53,801 bases of DNA from Tritrichomonas foetus. Lineage: Eukaryota > Parabasalia > Tritrichomonadida > Tritrichomonadidae. The notes under the pieces are model-generated. The model did not search any database and was not told the origin of the DNA. It worked only from the letters and a program-made list of their open reading frames with translations. The first letter of the stretch is position 1. The number at the start of each line of letters is the position of its first letter. Shown piece after piece: positions 8,848 to 20,800 of the stretch. A program made the translations under genes and the position numbers. The stretch covers positions 1 to 53,801 of the forward strand of contig MLAK01000858.1 of the NCBI GenBank assembly GCA_001839685.1, written 5' to 3'.

Positions 8848-11793
8848 TCAAATATCATAAGCAGCTTCTTTCATTTCTTCAGTGATCTCTTGATAAAATT
8901 CATCATCATTGCTTTTTGGTGTGTGAATTTTTTCAATTTTATTAAAGCAGATAATAATATATGATATTATTGTTATTATGATACTGCATATTAATGGAAA
9001 CCCAACAATCGCAATGTAAAAGCCTCTATCATCGATGTTAATGTCAGGAAGTTTCTTTGGAAGATGGCATTGGCCTTTTTCTCTGCATTTTGTATCCCTA
9101 AACTGATAATTATAAATACAGTTATGATACAACAAATAATTATTGATATTTTGGAAATCAAACATATCATAAAACATTCTTTTAGCTTTATTTCCTCCTA
9201 GCTTCTTATCAGGTTCATTAATTTTCTTCATGCATGTTGGAAATGAAGCAACGTTATAATAATGTGCTCCCCTATAACTGGCCGGATGTGTTCTGAGAAA
9301 CTCAGCGCCTTTTCTATATTCCATTTGATGTGATAAGAAGCTTACTGATTGCCATTGCATATCATCAATATATTTTATCACTTTAGTGGAGCTTGATGAA
9401 GTGTTTTCATTAATTATTTTTTGCACATCTTGAGTAAATTCTACTAAATTTCGACCTAATTTGTTTGTTGGTGGAATTGCTTTTCCACGAATTTTAGTAA
9501 TGACATCCATTAAAGTATATGTCAAATCATTATGATCTGTTGCCACTTTTAATGTTTTTCCCTTGAGAGTCTTCAACCCTAGAGTCTCCTTAACATTTTC
9601 ATCATCACCAAGATATAATAATGTGCCCGATGTTACGAAAAAAGAATCAACACCAGATGGATTGTAAACACAATCACCAGAAAAAACAGCTTTATTAGTC
9701 ACTGGTGAGTTCTTCGATCGAATTGGGATGTCTCTTGTTCCATGATCCCCAGTAATAACAACAATTGTATTAGGATCTTCTTTTTTGAAAAATTCTATTG
9801 TATCATGGATGAAATGTTTATCTGTGTATTTATTAACTCGAATAAAGCGTTCTTTTTTATGCTCGTCTGACATTCGATGAATAGATTTATCGATTTGCTC
9901 GTATTGATCTTCTTGATCATAGCCATGATAAGGAATATGTGGTTCAATGTTATTTAGAATTCCAAATATTGGCTTGTTATCCTGACCTGTTCTCTTCAGA
10001 AATTCTTTTTGTTGGTTCCAGTGTAATTGATATTGACTTGAAGTAATTCTATCTGATTGCCACATACACTTCTTGAGTGTTTTTCGTGAAATATTGAGAA
10101 TATTAGCCTGACTTTCATCAGGAAAATAATTACCAATATAATCAAACCACCGTGGAAATGACAAAGAGTTTTTCGCTTCTCTCATGATCTCTTTTTTTGT
10201 ACAGTGCCTTAACTCTGGCTTTCTGTTTTTCATTAACTCCTGTTGGATTGGGTCGTTCAACATATCACCAAATCCATCAATACAATGCAATTTGGTTTTA
10301 GCTTCTTCTTCCGCACTCTTTCTAAAAGCCCATGAACTAGTGCCATCAAATCCAAATTTCGTAGCACTTACTACAAGTGTTCTATATCCATCATTTCTAA
10401 AATACGATGGTGTGTCATCAACATGTGCTTGAAAAGCATCTATAACATTCATATAAGTTTGAGATGGAACTAATCCTGTGAATAATGCATGCCATCCGGA
10501 AAATGTTGGCAAGCCAAATGATGACATACCAGAAAAAGTTATTCCTTCCTTGGCATATTCTGCTAAATGAGGCATAACTGTACTCGAATAATATGGAGTA
10601 TCTGTAAGATAGTATTTGCTATCTTGTGGGCTTAGCTCAATATGTTCATCTATAAATGAATCATTAATCAAATAAGATAATGGATTCATTGATTCATATA
10701 CTAAGAAAGCAATATTTGGTGGTTTTATATTATTGATTTGTGGTAGAGAAGTTTGATTGATCACATTTGTACACCTTGGATCTTGCGAGTTATAGGAACA
10801 AAAAGCCTTAATATCACCATGAACCATTGGGTAAATAGGGTCATTCCTATTATCAATCCAATATCTGCCTTTTGGTAAATAGCTTCGAATAATTTCCTTC
10901 ATTTTAGGCTTCACTGAACTATAAAGTTCTTTTTCAAAGTGTGTCATTGATACAACTAAATTGAATGAATAAGGAAACAGTGTCATATTAGCCAATTTAG
11001 CACGCATTGGAATTAAGAGATAACATATTGTAAAAATGAGATAAAAGATACCTAAGCAGTGATAAATGTTAAACAAAAAGTTGTTGTACTCATTTGCAGG
11101 TACCCACATATAAGCACTTCTCTTTTTGAAATTATAGCATCCATACTTCATGTTTTTACTTTCATTACTTCCATAACTATCATTGCTGTCATCATTTTCA
11201 TCACTTTCATACATATAGTCTTTGATCTTTGATTTACAGGCTGCAAAAAACACTTCCTTAAATTTGAATAATAGTATAATACAAAATATAAAGTAAGCAA
11301 ACATAAAGATGATAAATATTCCCCAGAACAATGGAGCATCCAAAATTGTTGTGTACACGATGTTCATAAAAGAATCACTTTGACCTGGCTCGCCAGAAAC
11401 CATATGTAATGGTGCTGTAAATTTATTTCCACCAACTGAAGCAATGTATGCTTTTAAAGTCGAATACATTATTGATTGCATGTTATGGCGAGTGTTTTCA
11501 AAGTCGTAAACTGAAAATCCAAAAAATAGAAAGTAAAGAGCGTAAAAGAAAATGTTCAATGGTAGAGTTGGTATTTTGAGTTTCTTCTCAAAGAGTTTAT
11601 GTATCCAGAAATGAATGCAAGCAAAGAAAGCGACATCACATGCTTGAATGAACAGTTCTGGCAAAACTCTCCACCTTTCTCCCAATATAGTGAGCTTCGA
11701 AGTTGTGTTAAAAGCAAATTTGCACAATATAAGTAATGCCATTGGTATGTATACCATAATGGACATCAAGTAGGGACCTGGGAGCAACCTCAT
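8848..11793 (-). CDS. LtaS-like membrane protein, alkaline phosphatase/sulfatase superfamily
   Basis: Encodes 981 residues from the ATG at 11793. Four hydrophobic helices lie in the first 180 or so residues and a fifth near 240-265, followed by a large extracytoplasmic domain and one more helix close to the C-terminus (GFYIAIVGFPLICS...). The layout, five N-terminal helices then a sulfatase-fold domain, is that of lipoteichoic acid synthase-type proteins. Active-site residues also fit that subgroup: an early Glu in VYESMNP (about 369), a Thr rather than Cys/Ser at the nucleophile position in GLPTFSGWHALFTG (about 428), a His in NNIEPHIPY, and the metal pair in TGDHG (about 681). This suggests transfer of a phospho-group (phosphoglycerol, phosphoethanolamine or similar) at a membrane rather than sulfate hydrolysis. 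The substrate is unknown. An Asn/Ser/Asp-rich cytosolic loop lies between helices 4 and 5. Confidence 0.75.
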   Translation of the reverse strand: MRLLPGPYLMSIMVYIPMALLILCKFAFNTTSKLTILGERWRVLPELFIQACDVAFFACIHFWIHKLFEKKLKIPTLPLNIFFYALYFLFFGFSVYDFENTRHNMQSIMYSTLKAYIASVGGNKFTAPLHMVSGEPGQSDSFMNIVYTTILDAPLFWGIFIIFMFAYFIFCIILLFKFKEVFFAACKSKIKDYMYESDENDDSNDSYGSNESKNMKYGCYNFKKRSAYMWVPANEYNNFLFNIYHCLGIFYLIFTICYLLIPMRAKLANMTLFPYSFNLVVSMTHFEKELYSSVKPKMKEIIRSYLPKGRYWIDNRNDPIYPMVHGDIKAFCSYNSQDPRCTNVINQTSLPQINNIKPPNIAFLVYESMNPLSYLINDSFIDEHIELSPQDSKYYLTDTPYYSSTVMPHLAEYAKEGITFSGMSSFGLPTFSGWHALFTGLVPSQTYMNVIDAFQAHVDDTPSYFRNDGYRTLVVSATKFGFDGTSSWAFRKSAEEEAKTKLHCIDGFGDMLNDPIQQELMKNRKPELRHCTKKEIMREAKNSLSFPRWFDYIGNYFPDESQANILNISRKTLKKCMWQSDRITSSQYQLHWNQQKEFLKRTGQDNKPIFGILNNIEPHIPYHGYDQEDQYEQIDKSIHRMSDEHKKERFIRVNKYTDKHFIHDTIEFFKKEDPNTIVVITGDHGTRDIPIRSKNSPVTNKAVFSGDCVYNPSGVDSFFVTSGTLLYLGDDENVKETLGLKTLKGKTLKVATDHNDLTYTLMDVITKIRGKAIPPTNKLGRNLVEFTQDVQKIINENTSSSSTKVIKYIDDMQWQSVSFLSHQMEYRKGAEFLRTHPASYRGAHYYNVASFPTCMKKINEPDKKLGGNKAKRMFYDMFDFQNINNYLLYHNCIYNYQFRDTKCREKGQCHLPKKLPDINIDDRGFYIAIVGFPLICSIIITIISYIIICFNKIEKIHTPKSNDDEFYQEITEEMKEAAYDI

Positions 11794-12541
11794 GGTTTGA
11801 ATAAAATTCTTGAATGATATGAATAATATTCAATGTACCGAATAAATTTGAGATTTTCGATCAAATTTGTATACTTGAAAAGTGAATCAAAAGCTAATAT
11901 CAAAGTTGATTGGATAAATTTATCACTGAAGTTTTGAAATGTTATAAGAACCGTTTTGTGGAAAGATATCTGGAATCTGAGTTTACAGGATGATGATGGT
12001 TAAATCAATTTTCTTTGAAAGATGGATTTTTCTTTGAAATGTTTCTATGTTAGCGAATTTTTTCTAATGGATTTTCAAAGATGCCTCAATTGATCGATCA
12101 TATTATGGGAAAATCTGACCAATTGAATGGTCACTCAATTATCATCATTGATTGAATTATTGTAAAAACGACAAATAAAATTTGTGATGATGAATCATTT
12201 TAAGAGATAATTGAATGAATTGAATTATTGAATTTTGGAACCTACGATTAAAAATTAAATTCAATACCAATCAATTTTTTTTTTTTTGAAAGGGGCCTAA
12301 ATGCGATCGTCTTTTCCAATAAATGACTATTTTTTTTCCACCCTACATTTAATGTGTTTCCATAATGTTTGATGAATACATATATCTAACAGCGAATTAT
12401 AGTGTTGGTCTTGTTTTCTAATAACAATATTTTTCCATAATAGAAGAATGGACGTTGATGATAGATGGAGTGAGTATATATAATGAAATAACTCAAATGG
12501 GAAAATATCATTCAGCAGAGTAGTGACCTTGGTTGGTAACA

Positions 12542-12573
12542 AAAAAAGCAAAGGAGCAAAAAAGCAAAGGAGC
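12542..12573. repeat. Exact 16-bp direct repeat, two adjacent copies
   Basis: AAAAAAGCAAAGGAGC occurs twice head to tail (12542-12557 and 12558-12573). It lies in the PI3-kinase upstream region with no evident role. Confidence 0.8.
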
Positions 12574-13139
12574 AATACTATTTAACTGATTTCTTTTCAT
12601 GCCTGGTATAATTGAAGGCAAGCTTTCAATCCTGCAATTAAATTTCACTATGGACCATTAAGAAAATCATTGAGTCAATAATAATTTGATTGAGCAGGAC
12701 ATAATAAGATAACGCCGAGTTTCGTTGTTTTGAATTACATTTCACTCGATCATTATTATACTTGAGCAATTATAACGAAAAATGAATTTATCATATCAGA
12801 AACGATATTCTTAATACATTATCATTTCGGTATTTAATTTATAAGTTTTCAACATGAGTTCTGTGGTTGAAACTATAGTTTCAGTTATTTTTAAGCGAAA
12901 AATCATTTTATATAATTCATTTTTGATCTATAAATATATATATATGTATGGCACTGCTTGACCATGATTTTCATTTTGAATAAATAATGTTGGAATGAGG
13001 GAGTACAAATAAAAAACTGGATAACTGGCTTATTTAGAATTTCTGAAAAGAAGCAAAAATTCCAGTTGAACCCTTTTTGTCATCTGAAATTTCCCAAAGT
13101 GGCAGATATTATGTCAGAATATTTCCAATTGATTTTATT

Positions 13140-13144
13140 TCACT
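13140..13144 (+). promoter_or_regulatory. Initiator-like TCACT before the PI3-kinase
   Basis: TCACT matches TCA(C/T)(A/T). The +1 A at 13142 would give a leader of about 15 bases before the ATG at 13157, typical of parabasalid mRNAs. Confidence 0.45.
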
Positions 13145-13156
13145 TGAAGTATTAAC

Positions 13157-16100
13157 ATGACAGAATCTTTTTTACGAAGAGCTACTGCTCCTGTGTTCAC
13201 TAAATCAGAAATATTCTCAGTAAATGTGGATAGAATAGATGTTATTCTTCCAAATAAAAGAACTTTTACTGTCCCAGTTCACGATGACATTAAAGGATCC
13301 CAAATTTTAGCAAATATCAGAAAATATAACGTTTCATCATTTGTAATATGTAGAAACCCATCAAGTTCAGCTTTTTATGATGTTTTATATTGTGATAAAG
13401 ACAATGAAAAAATAGCAAAGATGATTAATTTGACAACACCATTTGAAGACTCTTTATTATCTACATTGTTTATCTCTAATAGGACAATATTATCTCGTAA
13501 ACAAAGAATGGCTTTTAATGTATTTCAATTATCAGAATTTATCAAATTATTGGAAATTCAAGAGTTAAATTTTCGAGCTAGCAAATACTTCTCTAAGTCT
13601 AGAGAATATGATATTAAAGTTCAACTTCCTTCAAAACTAGTTGTTGAAATATCAATTAAGTCCGATAAAAAAATTCATTATATAACGAAAAAGCTTTATC
13701 AAATATTGATTGACTTATATGGCCAAGATACTATTAAAAGTTCGAGGAATTACAAATTTAGTACTATTTCTGGAATATTCCCATCTTCAAAAGGGATTTT
13801 TAAAGATGAACCTGAATTAATGAGTGCTCTGAAAAATCAAAAAATGATGTGTGATAGGCACATGTTTGTTTATCAACAAAAATATGGAGAAAATAAATTT
13901 GATACGGCTGTAAATAGATACACACATGAGCTTGATTTATCACCATTTCCTGATGATGATGAAATGAGACGTTTAAATGTATCATTATCAAAAGTCAGGG
14001 CAGAAGTTGAATCAGAAAGAATTAAAAAATTAACACAAAATCCACTTTTAGCAAGAATGAGAATATCTGAATCTGAACCACCATTGACAGCCTACTTTCA
14101 AAAAATAAAAGAAGCAGAAAAATCAGGAAATAAAGGGAAAGATCAATATTTAACATACATTTCAATGAAAGCAGAATTGCGATCTGGGGGAATTGATTCA
14201 GAAGCAACAGGATTATCAATCCGTGTACCATATGAGACAACTGCTTCTCAGGCAATAAAAATGCTCTTGGATAAATTGAAAAGAATGAGCATCAGAAAAT
14301 CAACAATTAGAAAAGATTCAGATGATATAAGTGACTTTAAAGATGATTCACTTTATTCTTCACCTCTTTCTAGTTTGGTTGAAGATTCTAGTGTTGATAA
14401 AACTACTCCTTTCCTATCAAAGGGCCTAGAAAATGTTTTATCAATGCCAGTTGCAAACAATGAACCCCTTAATCTAGATATTCCATTTACATCCACTCCA
14501 TCCAATGACAATTTATTGAATCCAGGAAAAAGAATGAACATTAGTTATAACAATACAAAAGCTAAACATGCAACTGCTAATGATATTTTCCCAAAATTTG
14601 ATTTAGGGATTCCATCTTTTCCTTCTGACGATGATTTTTCGAATTTTATTCCAGAAAGTATTGCAAAATCTTCAATTCCATTCCTTCCAAAACTAATGAG
14701 TATCCCTTTGTCATCAATTAAATTACCACCTCCAGTATTCTTTGATGAAGTATCAGATCCAATTAAACGGAATAGTCAAGCTGTTATATCAAAGCCCAAT
14801 CTTACTTTAATCGAGTCACAAGAAGCTCAAAAAAAATTACGGTCAAGAAAATCTGAATATCAGCCTAAAAAAAGCTCTGTAGCACAAAAAAATATACTAA
14901 ATCCCACAAGTGAATGTAATATTGATAAAGAAAAGATCAAACCAGTTAAAATTGGTGACAATAAGGACATAATGGAGACCAAAAAAGGAATAGTGATAAT
15001 TGAAAGTTCTCCTCATGACAAACACCAAAATGAAATTCCCAAAGATAACATAAAAGATGAAAAGCAATGCACTATAAATGATGTTGTACCTGTTTATAAT
15101 CCTGAAGATTATGTTCTTATTTTAAGGGGAATGGATGAAGTCCTAGCTGGAGATACGCCACTTGTATATTTTGTATCTGTTAGGCAATTCTTACTTTCAA
15201 CTAAGCACATACTTGATCTTCTTTTAGTTGAAAAGAAAACAGTTGTTGCCTCAATTTTATCAAAAGAAATGAGCCAAAATTTTGATGCTGAAGATTCAGA
15301 AAAAAGCTCAGCATTTTCCTCAATTGACATTATTCAAGCACCAGAATTAGATTCATTAATGGGAAATTCACCATGCTTACCACATTTAACTATTACTGAA
15401 CCATTTTCAATTTTTATTAGTAATTGCTTCAATGTTGTTACAGAGAAACCATCAAAAAAATTTTGTATCCGAACTTCTCTAATCAATGGAACAACAGAAT
15501 TATGTAAATCTGAATATACTAAAAGCATATGCGGAACATCAACTTTGTTATTTAATGAACTATTGACATTGAAGTTGCCAATTGCATCATTACCACGAAC
15601 TGCAAGGATATCAATTACACTATATAATAATACTAAAAAGGTTAAAATGCCATTAGCAACTATTAATTTCCCAGTGTTTACCTATAATGGATGGATGAAT
15701 CACGATATTTTTACAAAGAAAATGTGGAAGGATAGGGACATGGATTATTTTCTCACAACATGTGAATCTAATGAGAAAAATCCTATTTTTATTACATTTA
15801 AGTTACCAATATTTCATTATCCAGTTGCTTTTATATATTTACCACCACTTAGCAAATCAAGTATCAAAGGTACAATCTCAGTTCCAAAAAGTTCACTCGA
15901 TAAAATAAATGAATTAAAAAAGAAAGATGCGACTTATGAACTTACAAATAAAGATAAAAATCTCTTATGGAAACATCGTGACCTAATTTGCCAATTTGCA
16001 TCACTACTTCCTCATATGCTCGCATCAATCGATTATTCTAACCCGAAACAGGTATTAGAAATTCCATTAATTTTAAAAAAATGGATCAAACCTTCACCAA

Positions 16101-17467
16101 CTGAAGCAATGACACTTCTTGATGCAAAGTTTGCTGATCATTCTATTCGAGAATACGCAGTCAATTGCCTTGAAAGTTTTTCTGATAATGAAATTATGCT
16201 TTATATGCTTCAATTAGTGCAAGCATTGAAGTATGAATTATATGCTGATTCTCCACTTGCTCGTTTTTTAATTAAAAGGGGATTGAGTGAACCTAAATTC
16301 TTAGGTCATCAACTTTTCTGGCAGTTGATTAGTGAAGCTCATCTTTCATATATAAGGGAGCGATTTTCTGCTATTCTAGTCAATTTTGTCTATGGTGTTG
16401 GGTCATACAGAGATGAACTAATAAAAGGATATAAATTCACTCAACAGCTTGTTGAATTAAATCAAAAACTATGCAATTTGAAATATAATGAAGCAACGCA
16501 ACCTTTTAGAGAAGCTTTAAAGCAAATGGAAATACCTAAAGAGTTTCATTTGCCAATGGATCCCAGATTAATTGTAGATAATTTTATTATTGATCAATGT
16601 AAAGTTATGAACTCCAAAAAGAAGCCTTTCTTTCTAACATTTAATAATGCAGCTCCTTTTGCTTCGGAACCAGTACAAACATTATTTAAAGTTGGTGATG
16701 ACTTAAGACAGGATCAACTAACTCTTCAAGTCATGAAAGTTATGGAGCATTTATGGAGACAACATGGTTATGATTACCATATGAAATGTTATGGTGTTTT
16801 ACCAACAGGTTTTAACCAAGGCTTTATTGAGGTTGTACCAAATGCTATGACTGAAGCTGCAATACAGCAGGAAAGGGGAACATTTTCTGGAGTTTTTGAT
16901 AAAGAAACTTATATAAATTATTTGAAGAAGCATAATATGTCTTCTGTTGGCTATCAAATGGCAAGAAATAACTTTCGATTAAGTAGTGCTGGATATGCAG
17001 TAGCTACATGTGTACTTGGTATTGCTGATAGACATCCAGGTAATATTATGGTACAACAAGATGGCCATTTTTTCCATATAGATTTTGGACACTTCTTAGG
17101 GAACTTCAAAACCAAACTTGGATATCAAAGAGAAAAAGCCCCCTTTCATTTTTCTGAAGCAGCAGCATTCGTTCTTGATGATGTTGATAGTGATACATTC
17201 AAACAGTTCGAAAAGGATGCTGGAAATGCTTTCAATATCTTAAGGCATAATTCTCGGTTACTTATTACATTATTTATGTTAATGCTTGGAACTGGAATTC
17301 CAGAATTACAAAAACCGAAAGATATTGAGTACTTAAAGAATATGCTTTTTTTGGACATCAATGATGATGATGAGTCATCACAGGCATTTGCAAAATTGAC
17401 AAAAGAATCCCTAGCTTCAACTCGAACTAAGTTAAATAATCTCTTTCACAATATTAAAACTGGATAA
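13157..17467 (+). CDS. Phosphatidylinositol 3-kinase catalytic subunit, class I-like
   Basis: Encodes 1436 residues. An N-terminal ubiquitin-like stretch (RIDVILPNKRTFTVPV, about 26) resembles an adaptor-binding domain. A second ubiquitin-like stretch at about 150-230 (YDIKVQLPSKLVVEISI) could be the Ras-binding domain, and a third at about 350-380 (SIRVPYETTASQAIKMLL) is unusual. A disordered Ser/Lys/Pro linker (about 385-650) precedes a C2 domain (about 745-900) and the helical PIK domain (about 930-1110). The kinase domain is complete: TLFKVGDDLRQDQ (lysine and ATP-contact region, about 1176), ADRHPGN catalytic loop (about 1290) and HIDFGH (about 1307), followed by activation segment LGNFKTKLGYQREKAPF. 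The basic activation segment favours PtdIns or PtdInsP2 as substrate. Expected to make 3-phosphoinositides at the plasma or endosomal membrane. Longer than typical p110 (about 1070) because of the linker and N-terminal additions. Confidence 0.92.
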   Translation: MTESFLRRATAPVFTKSEIFSVNVDRIDVILPNKRTFTVPVHDDIKGSQILANIRKYNVSSFVICRNPSSSAFYDVLYCDKDNEKIAKMINLTTPFEDSLLSTLFISNRTILSRKQRMAFNVFQLSEFIKLLEIQELNFRASKYFSKSREYDIKVQLPSKLVVEISIKSDKKIHYITKKLYQILIDLYGQDTIKSSRNYKFSTISGIFPSSKGIFKDEPELMSALKNQKMMCDRHMFVYQQKYGENKFDTAVNRYTHELDLSPFPDDDEMRRLNVSLSKVRAEVESERIKKLTQNPLLARMRISESEPPLTAYFQKIKEAEKSGNKGKDQYLTYISMKAELRSGGIDSEATGLSIRVPYETTASQAIKMLLDKLKRMSIRKSTIRKDSDDISDFKDDSLYSSPLSSLVEDSSVDKTTPFLSKGLENVLSMPVANNEPLNLDIPFTSTPSNDNLLNPGKRMNISYNNTKAKHATANDIFPKFDLGIPSFPSDDDFSNFIPESIAKSSIPFLPKLMSIPLSSIKLPPPVFFDEVSDPIKRNSQAVISKPNLTLIESQEAQKKLRSRKSEYQPKKSSVAQKNILNPTSECNIDKEKIKPVKIGDNKDIMETKKGIVIIESSPHDKHQNEIPKDNIKDEKQCTINDVVPVYNPEDYVLILRGMDEVLAGDTPLVYFVSVRQFLLSTKHILDLLLVEKKTVVASILSKEMSQNFDAEDSEKSSAFSSIDIIQAPELDSLMGNSPCLPHLTITEPFSIFISNCFNVVTEKPSKKFCIRTSLINGTTELCKSEYTKSICGTSTLLFNELLTLKLPIASLPRTARISITLYNNTKKVKMPLATINFPVFTYNGWMNHDIFTKKMWKDRDMDYFLTTCESNEKNPIFITFKLPIFHYPVAFIYLPPLSKSSIKGTISVPKSSLDKINELKKKDATYELTNKDKNLLWKHRDLICQFASLLPHMLASIDYSNPKQVLEIPLILKKWIKPSPTEAMTLLDAKFADHSIREYAVNCLESFSDNEIMLYMLQLVQALKYELYADSPLARFLIKRGLSEPKFLGHQLFWQLISEAHLSYIRERFSAILVNFVYGVGSYRDELIKGYKFTQQLVELNQKLCNLKYNEATQPFREALKQMEIPKEFHLPMDPRLIVDNFIIDQCKVMNSKKKPFFLTFNNAAPFASEPVQTLFKVGDDLRQDQLTLQVMKVMEHLWRQHGYDYHMKCYGVLPTGFNQGFIEVVPNAMTEAAIQQERGTFSGVFDKETYINYLKKHNMSSVGYQMARNNFRLSSAGYAVATCVLGIADRHPGNIMVQQDGHFFHIDFGHFLGNFKTKLGYQREKAPFHFSEAAAFVLDDVDSDTFKQFEKDAGNAFNILRHNSRLLITLFMLMLGTGIPELQKPKDIEYLKNMLFLDINDDDESSQAFAKLTKESLASTRTKLNNLFHNIKTG

Positions 17468-17854
17468 TGAAGTAAAAATCGAATTAATTAATTTCTCATA
17501 ATCTGGCTTATTCGTATTCATGAGTGAATATCTAAACACAAATTGAAGTGATTTACAATTCATTCCAAATAGTTATACAATTTAGTTCTGGATTTTTCTA
17601 TTTTCACATTATCTTCTCTCTTTTTTATCATGATCATCATGTTTTCATGAAAAATATCAATTATTTCTTGATTCATTGAAAATTGAATAATTTCACCATT
17701 AATATCTAAAGCATTGAAATATCAGTATTTTTCAATGAAGATGTTAATTCACTATTCCCATTGGATATTGGATAACTAATTGTTGAATATTCACCGATAA
17801 ACTTTTTCAATATCAACATTTCTTCTATATTGAAAAAGTCAAACTTTTTGAATT
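17468..17854. other. Intergenic region upstream of the BEACH gene
   Basis: 387 bases of AT-rich DNA between two genes read in the same direction. Several ATTGAAAA/TTTTCAAT words occur, but no gene or strong repeat was seen. Confidence 0.55.
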
Positions 17855-20800
17855 ATGAGGATATTCAAATTTAATTCACAGGAAAATAAAATGAACTTCA
17901 CTGACTCAAGGAGTCGAATATTCCTTGGTCCTGAAGTAGCAAACCAAGAGTCCATTATTCTATCACCCGAATATGTTACTCTGACAGAAAAGTGGTTATT
18001 TTATCTTGATCCAGAAAATGAGAATCAACAGGATAAAAATTTTTGTGACTTTTGCTCATTTTATTCAAAGCTATTATTGAATAATAACACCAAAAAAATT
18101 GGAATTTTGGTCACTCCTAAAGTTGTTCCTGTTTTAATCAAACATGGTTTGAATTTTTCTGACAATCCGAAAGCATTTCAAAAATGCATAAAAACCTTAA
18201 GAAATGCATTTAGTGTTTCACCTGTACAAAAAATAAACAATCAGCTTCTTGCTTTATTTTATGGATTTCTTGACGTTGCAACAAAATATAATGAAATCAT
18301 ATCAGAGTCATCTATTTTCTTTTCTTCTATTTTTGCACAAAGAACTTTTTGTATTGAAATTGCAAATACTCCATTTTTAAATCAAATCATAACAAATTGT
18401 TTTATTAAAAATCCATCTCAAGTTGTTGCTCAATATTTGCAACTTTTAATATTTAATCAAATAGACAAATATTTTTTTCAATCCATTAATTATAAAAAAA
18501 TCACATTATTTTTAATATCATGTATGAACGATAAAAATTTGCCAAATGAAATGCATCCTCATCTCGCTTTATTTTTCTGTTCTTTTATTCAACAAATTTC
18601 AGTTATTTCAAAAGGCTATATTTCTTTTGTTATTGAAAATGATGGAATTTCTTCTTTAGAACTAATTTTGAATGAATCTAATCGAATTTATATCTATTCA
18701 GAATTAATTTTAGCATATAATGACGATAAAAGTCCTCCACCAAACATTCTTATCATTAAATATTTATATTCACAATTCCAAAAGCATGAAAACTTACAAA
18801 ATGTACTTTTTGATTTAATTTTTGCCACTATTCAAGGAAATCCAGATTTCTTTATGAAATTGAATTCTATTGTACCAATAAAAAAATGGTTTGAAACTAC
18901 TCATCTTAATATAAAATCCGGATTAGTCTTACTAAATTATATTAAAGCTGCTTTTCCAGATGATATTCAATATGTTTTGAAGTTTTTCTTTAAATATTTG
19001 GACATTCAAGGAGAATTACATCAAATTTCATCAGATGATTATTTAAATTGCGTTAATTTGATTGATAACTTGTTCACGAAGAGATTAGTTTCTTTAAAGT
19101 ATTTAATTTCCTTAGATTTTTTGAAAATTTTTGTCTTAAATCCAAGTCATTCACAACTTGCCGATTTTTTCATCAAATCCCCAACTTTTACCCAATTAAC
19201 ATTGGATACTTTGTCACACCAGGAGAGTTTTGAGAGACGTGAAACTGTTTTTGAATCAATTATTCAAATGTGTCCTTCTTTCAATGATCAGGAAACCTTT
19301 ATTTCGATTTGTTCAGCTTTTTTGGTTGCTGCACCATCAAAAATTGATGTTAAAAGAGTTTATGATGAAATAAATGAAACAGGAAAATATTCATTAGTTT
19401 CAATTTTTTCGAAAGCCTTTCCAAAATCACTTGAATTAACAAATAATTTCGTTTCATTAGGATTATTAAAATGGGTATCTAATTTATTCGACAATTCTTA
19501 TATTGATATAATAACATTATCCAATTTATTTGCTGCACTTGTTGTTCAAAGACCTTATCGGGAATTAGATATTTTAATTTCATCATTTCATAAGGATCAT
19601 CCTATATTTTCTTTAGATAAAGTTACAATTGATCGAATTGTGTATGGACTCAAAGATATTTCAATATATCCACATCGTCCCATACGTGTTTGCTCATTAT
19701 TTCATCTTCTTGACTGTCCTGAACAATGCAGTCCTTATAATGCATGGGTTATTGGCAAATATAGTTTATCAAATTTCGAAGATTTTGAAAAAGTTCCACT
19801 ATTACCATGTGTTGCTAATCGTTTTATGCATGCAGCTGATGTAGAACGAGCTTTGAAATATCCAAAAATGTTTGAAAAGTTTGTTGATTTATCTTATGAC
19901 CATTTTTCAATGTTTCAATTCTATTCAGGAACTGAAGAAATGAGAATTGAAAAGAAATATACAACACTTTCGTTTTGGTTTATATTTTCTGAAGAACTGA
20001 GTGTTGATGTTCATCTTTTCCATGCTGATAATATTATGTTTGATATTAATGAAAACTCACTAACAGTGATTTGTGATGGGCAAACAATTGTTGTGGATGC
20101 AGAACCAACAAAATGGACTCATGTGTTCATTAGATTTGAATCATCACTCATGTCGCAATCAGTGCGAATCACATTGAATAATGAAAATACTTTTGCTTTC
20201 TTATTAAAGACCAAAATGAGTGAATTTACCCATGCTTGCTTTTCTGCAGCAAGAGGTAGTCCAATGATGTTTCTTGGTTCTGCTATTCGATTTTCTTCTG
20301 TTGTACCAAAAGACTTTTCAATGATTTACAGTCATGGACCTGGTTATATTGAACCTTCTGACGAATTAAATGAATCATTACTTGTTACGCCTTTTGAATT
20401 ATCAAATATATCTGTTCCATTAAACTGTTTTCCTGTTCCTTATATGGGATTTGCTGTTCATAATTTATCAAATCATAATTTTAAAGTCATGATGAGACAT
20501 TTACGAGAAGCTGGAGACGTTGAAACATATAATTCTGTTTTCCGAGCAATATGTAATATTAACAAAATCACCCGTAACTATAACAAAAGATTTTGGAAAC
20601 AACTTCTTCATTCTGTTAAACATGCCAAAATATATCCTTCAACAGAATTATTGGAGTCTGCATTAGAAACTGTTGTTACTCCAAAACATAGTGATAAAAT
20701 CTTTGGAACTATTTTATATGGAAACAATCTTTGGGATATTGTTAATAATGAAGCCCTTGTTTGCGCACTTTTTGATATGTTTCCCAATACCAATTGGAAA

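Larger units (their letters stand above)
11794..13156. other. Divergent intergenic region, AT-rich
   Basis: 1.36 kb that must contain the promoters of the LtaS-like gene and the PI3-kinase. It holds an exact 16-base direct repeat at 12542-12573 and a T11 run followed by a GC-rich GAAAGGGGCC near 12290. No convincing gene was seen on either strand. Confidence 0.55.

Noticed and set aside
12327..12575. 82-codon minus-strand frame with a hydrophobic start in the divergent region
   Set aside because: Composition matches AT-rich noncoding DNA, no recognisable motif, and it overlaps the 16-base direct repeat.
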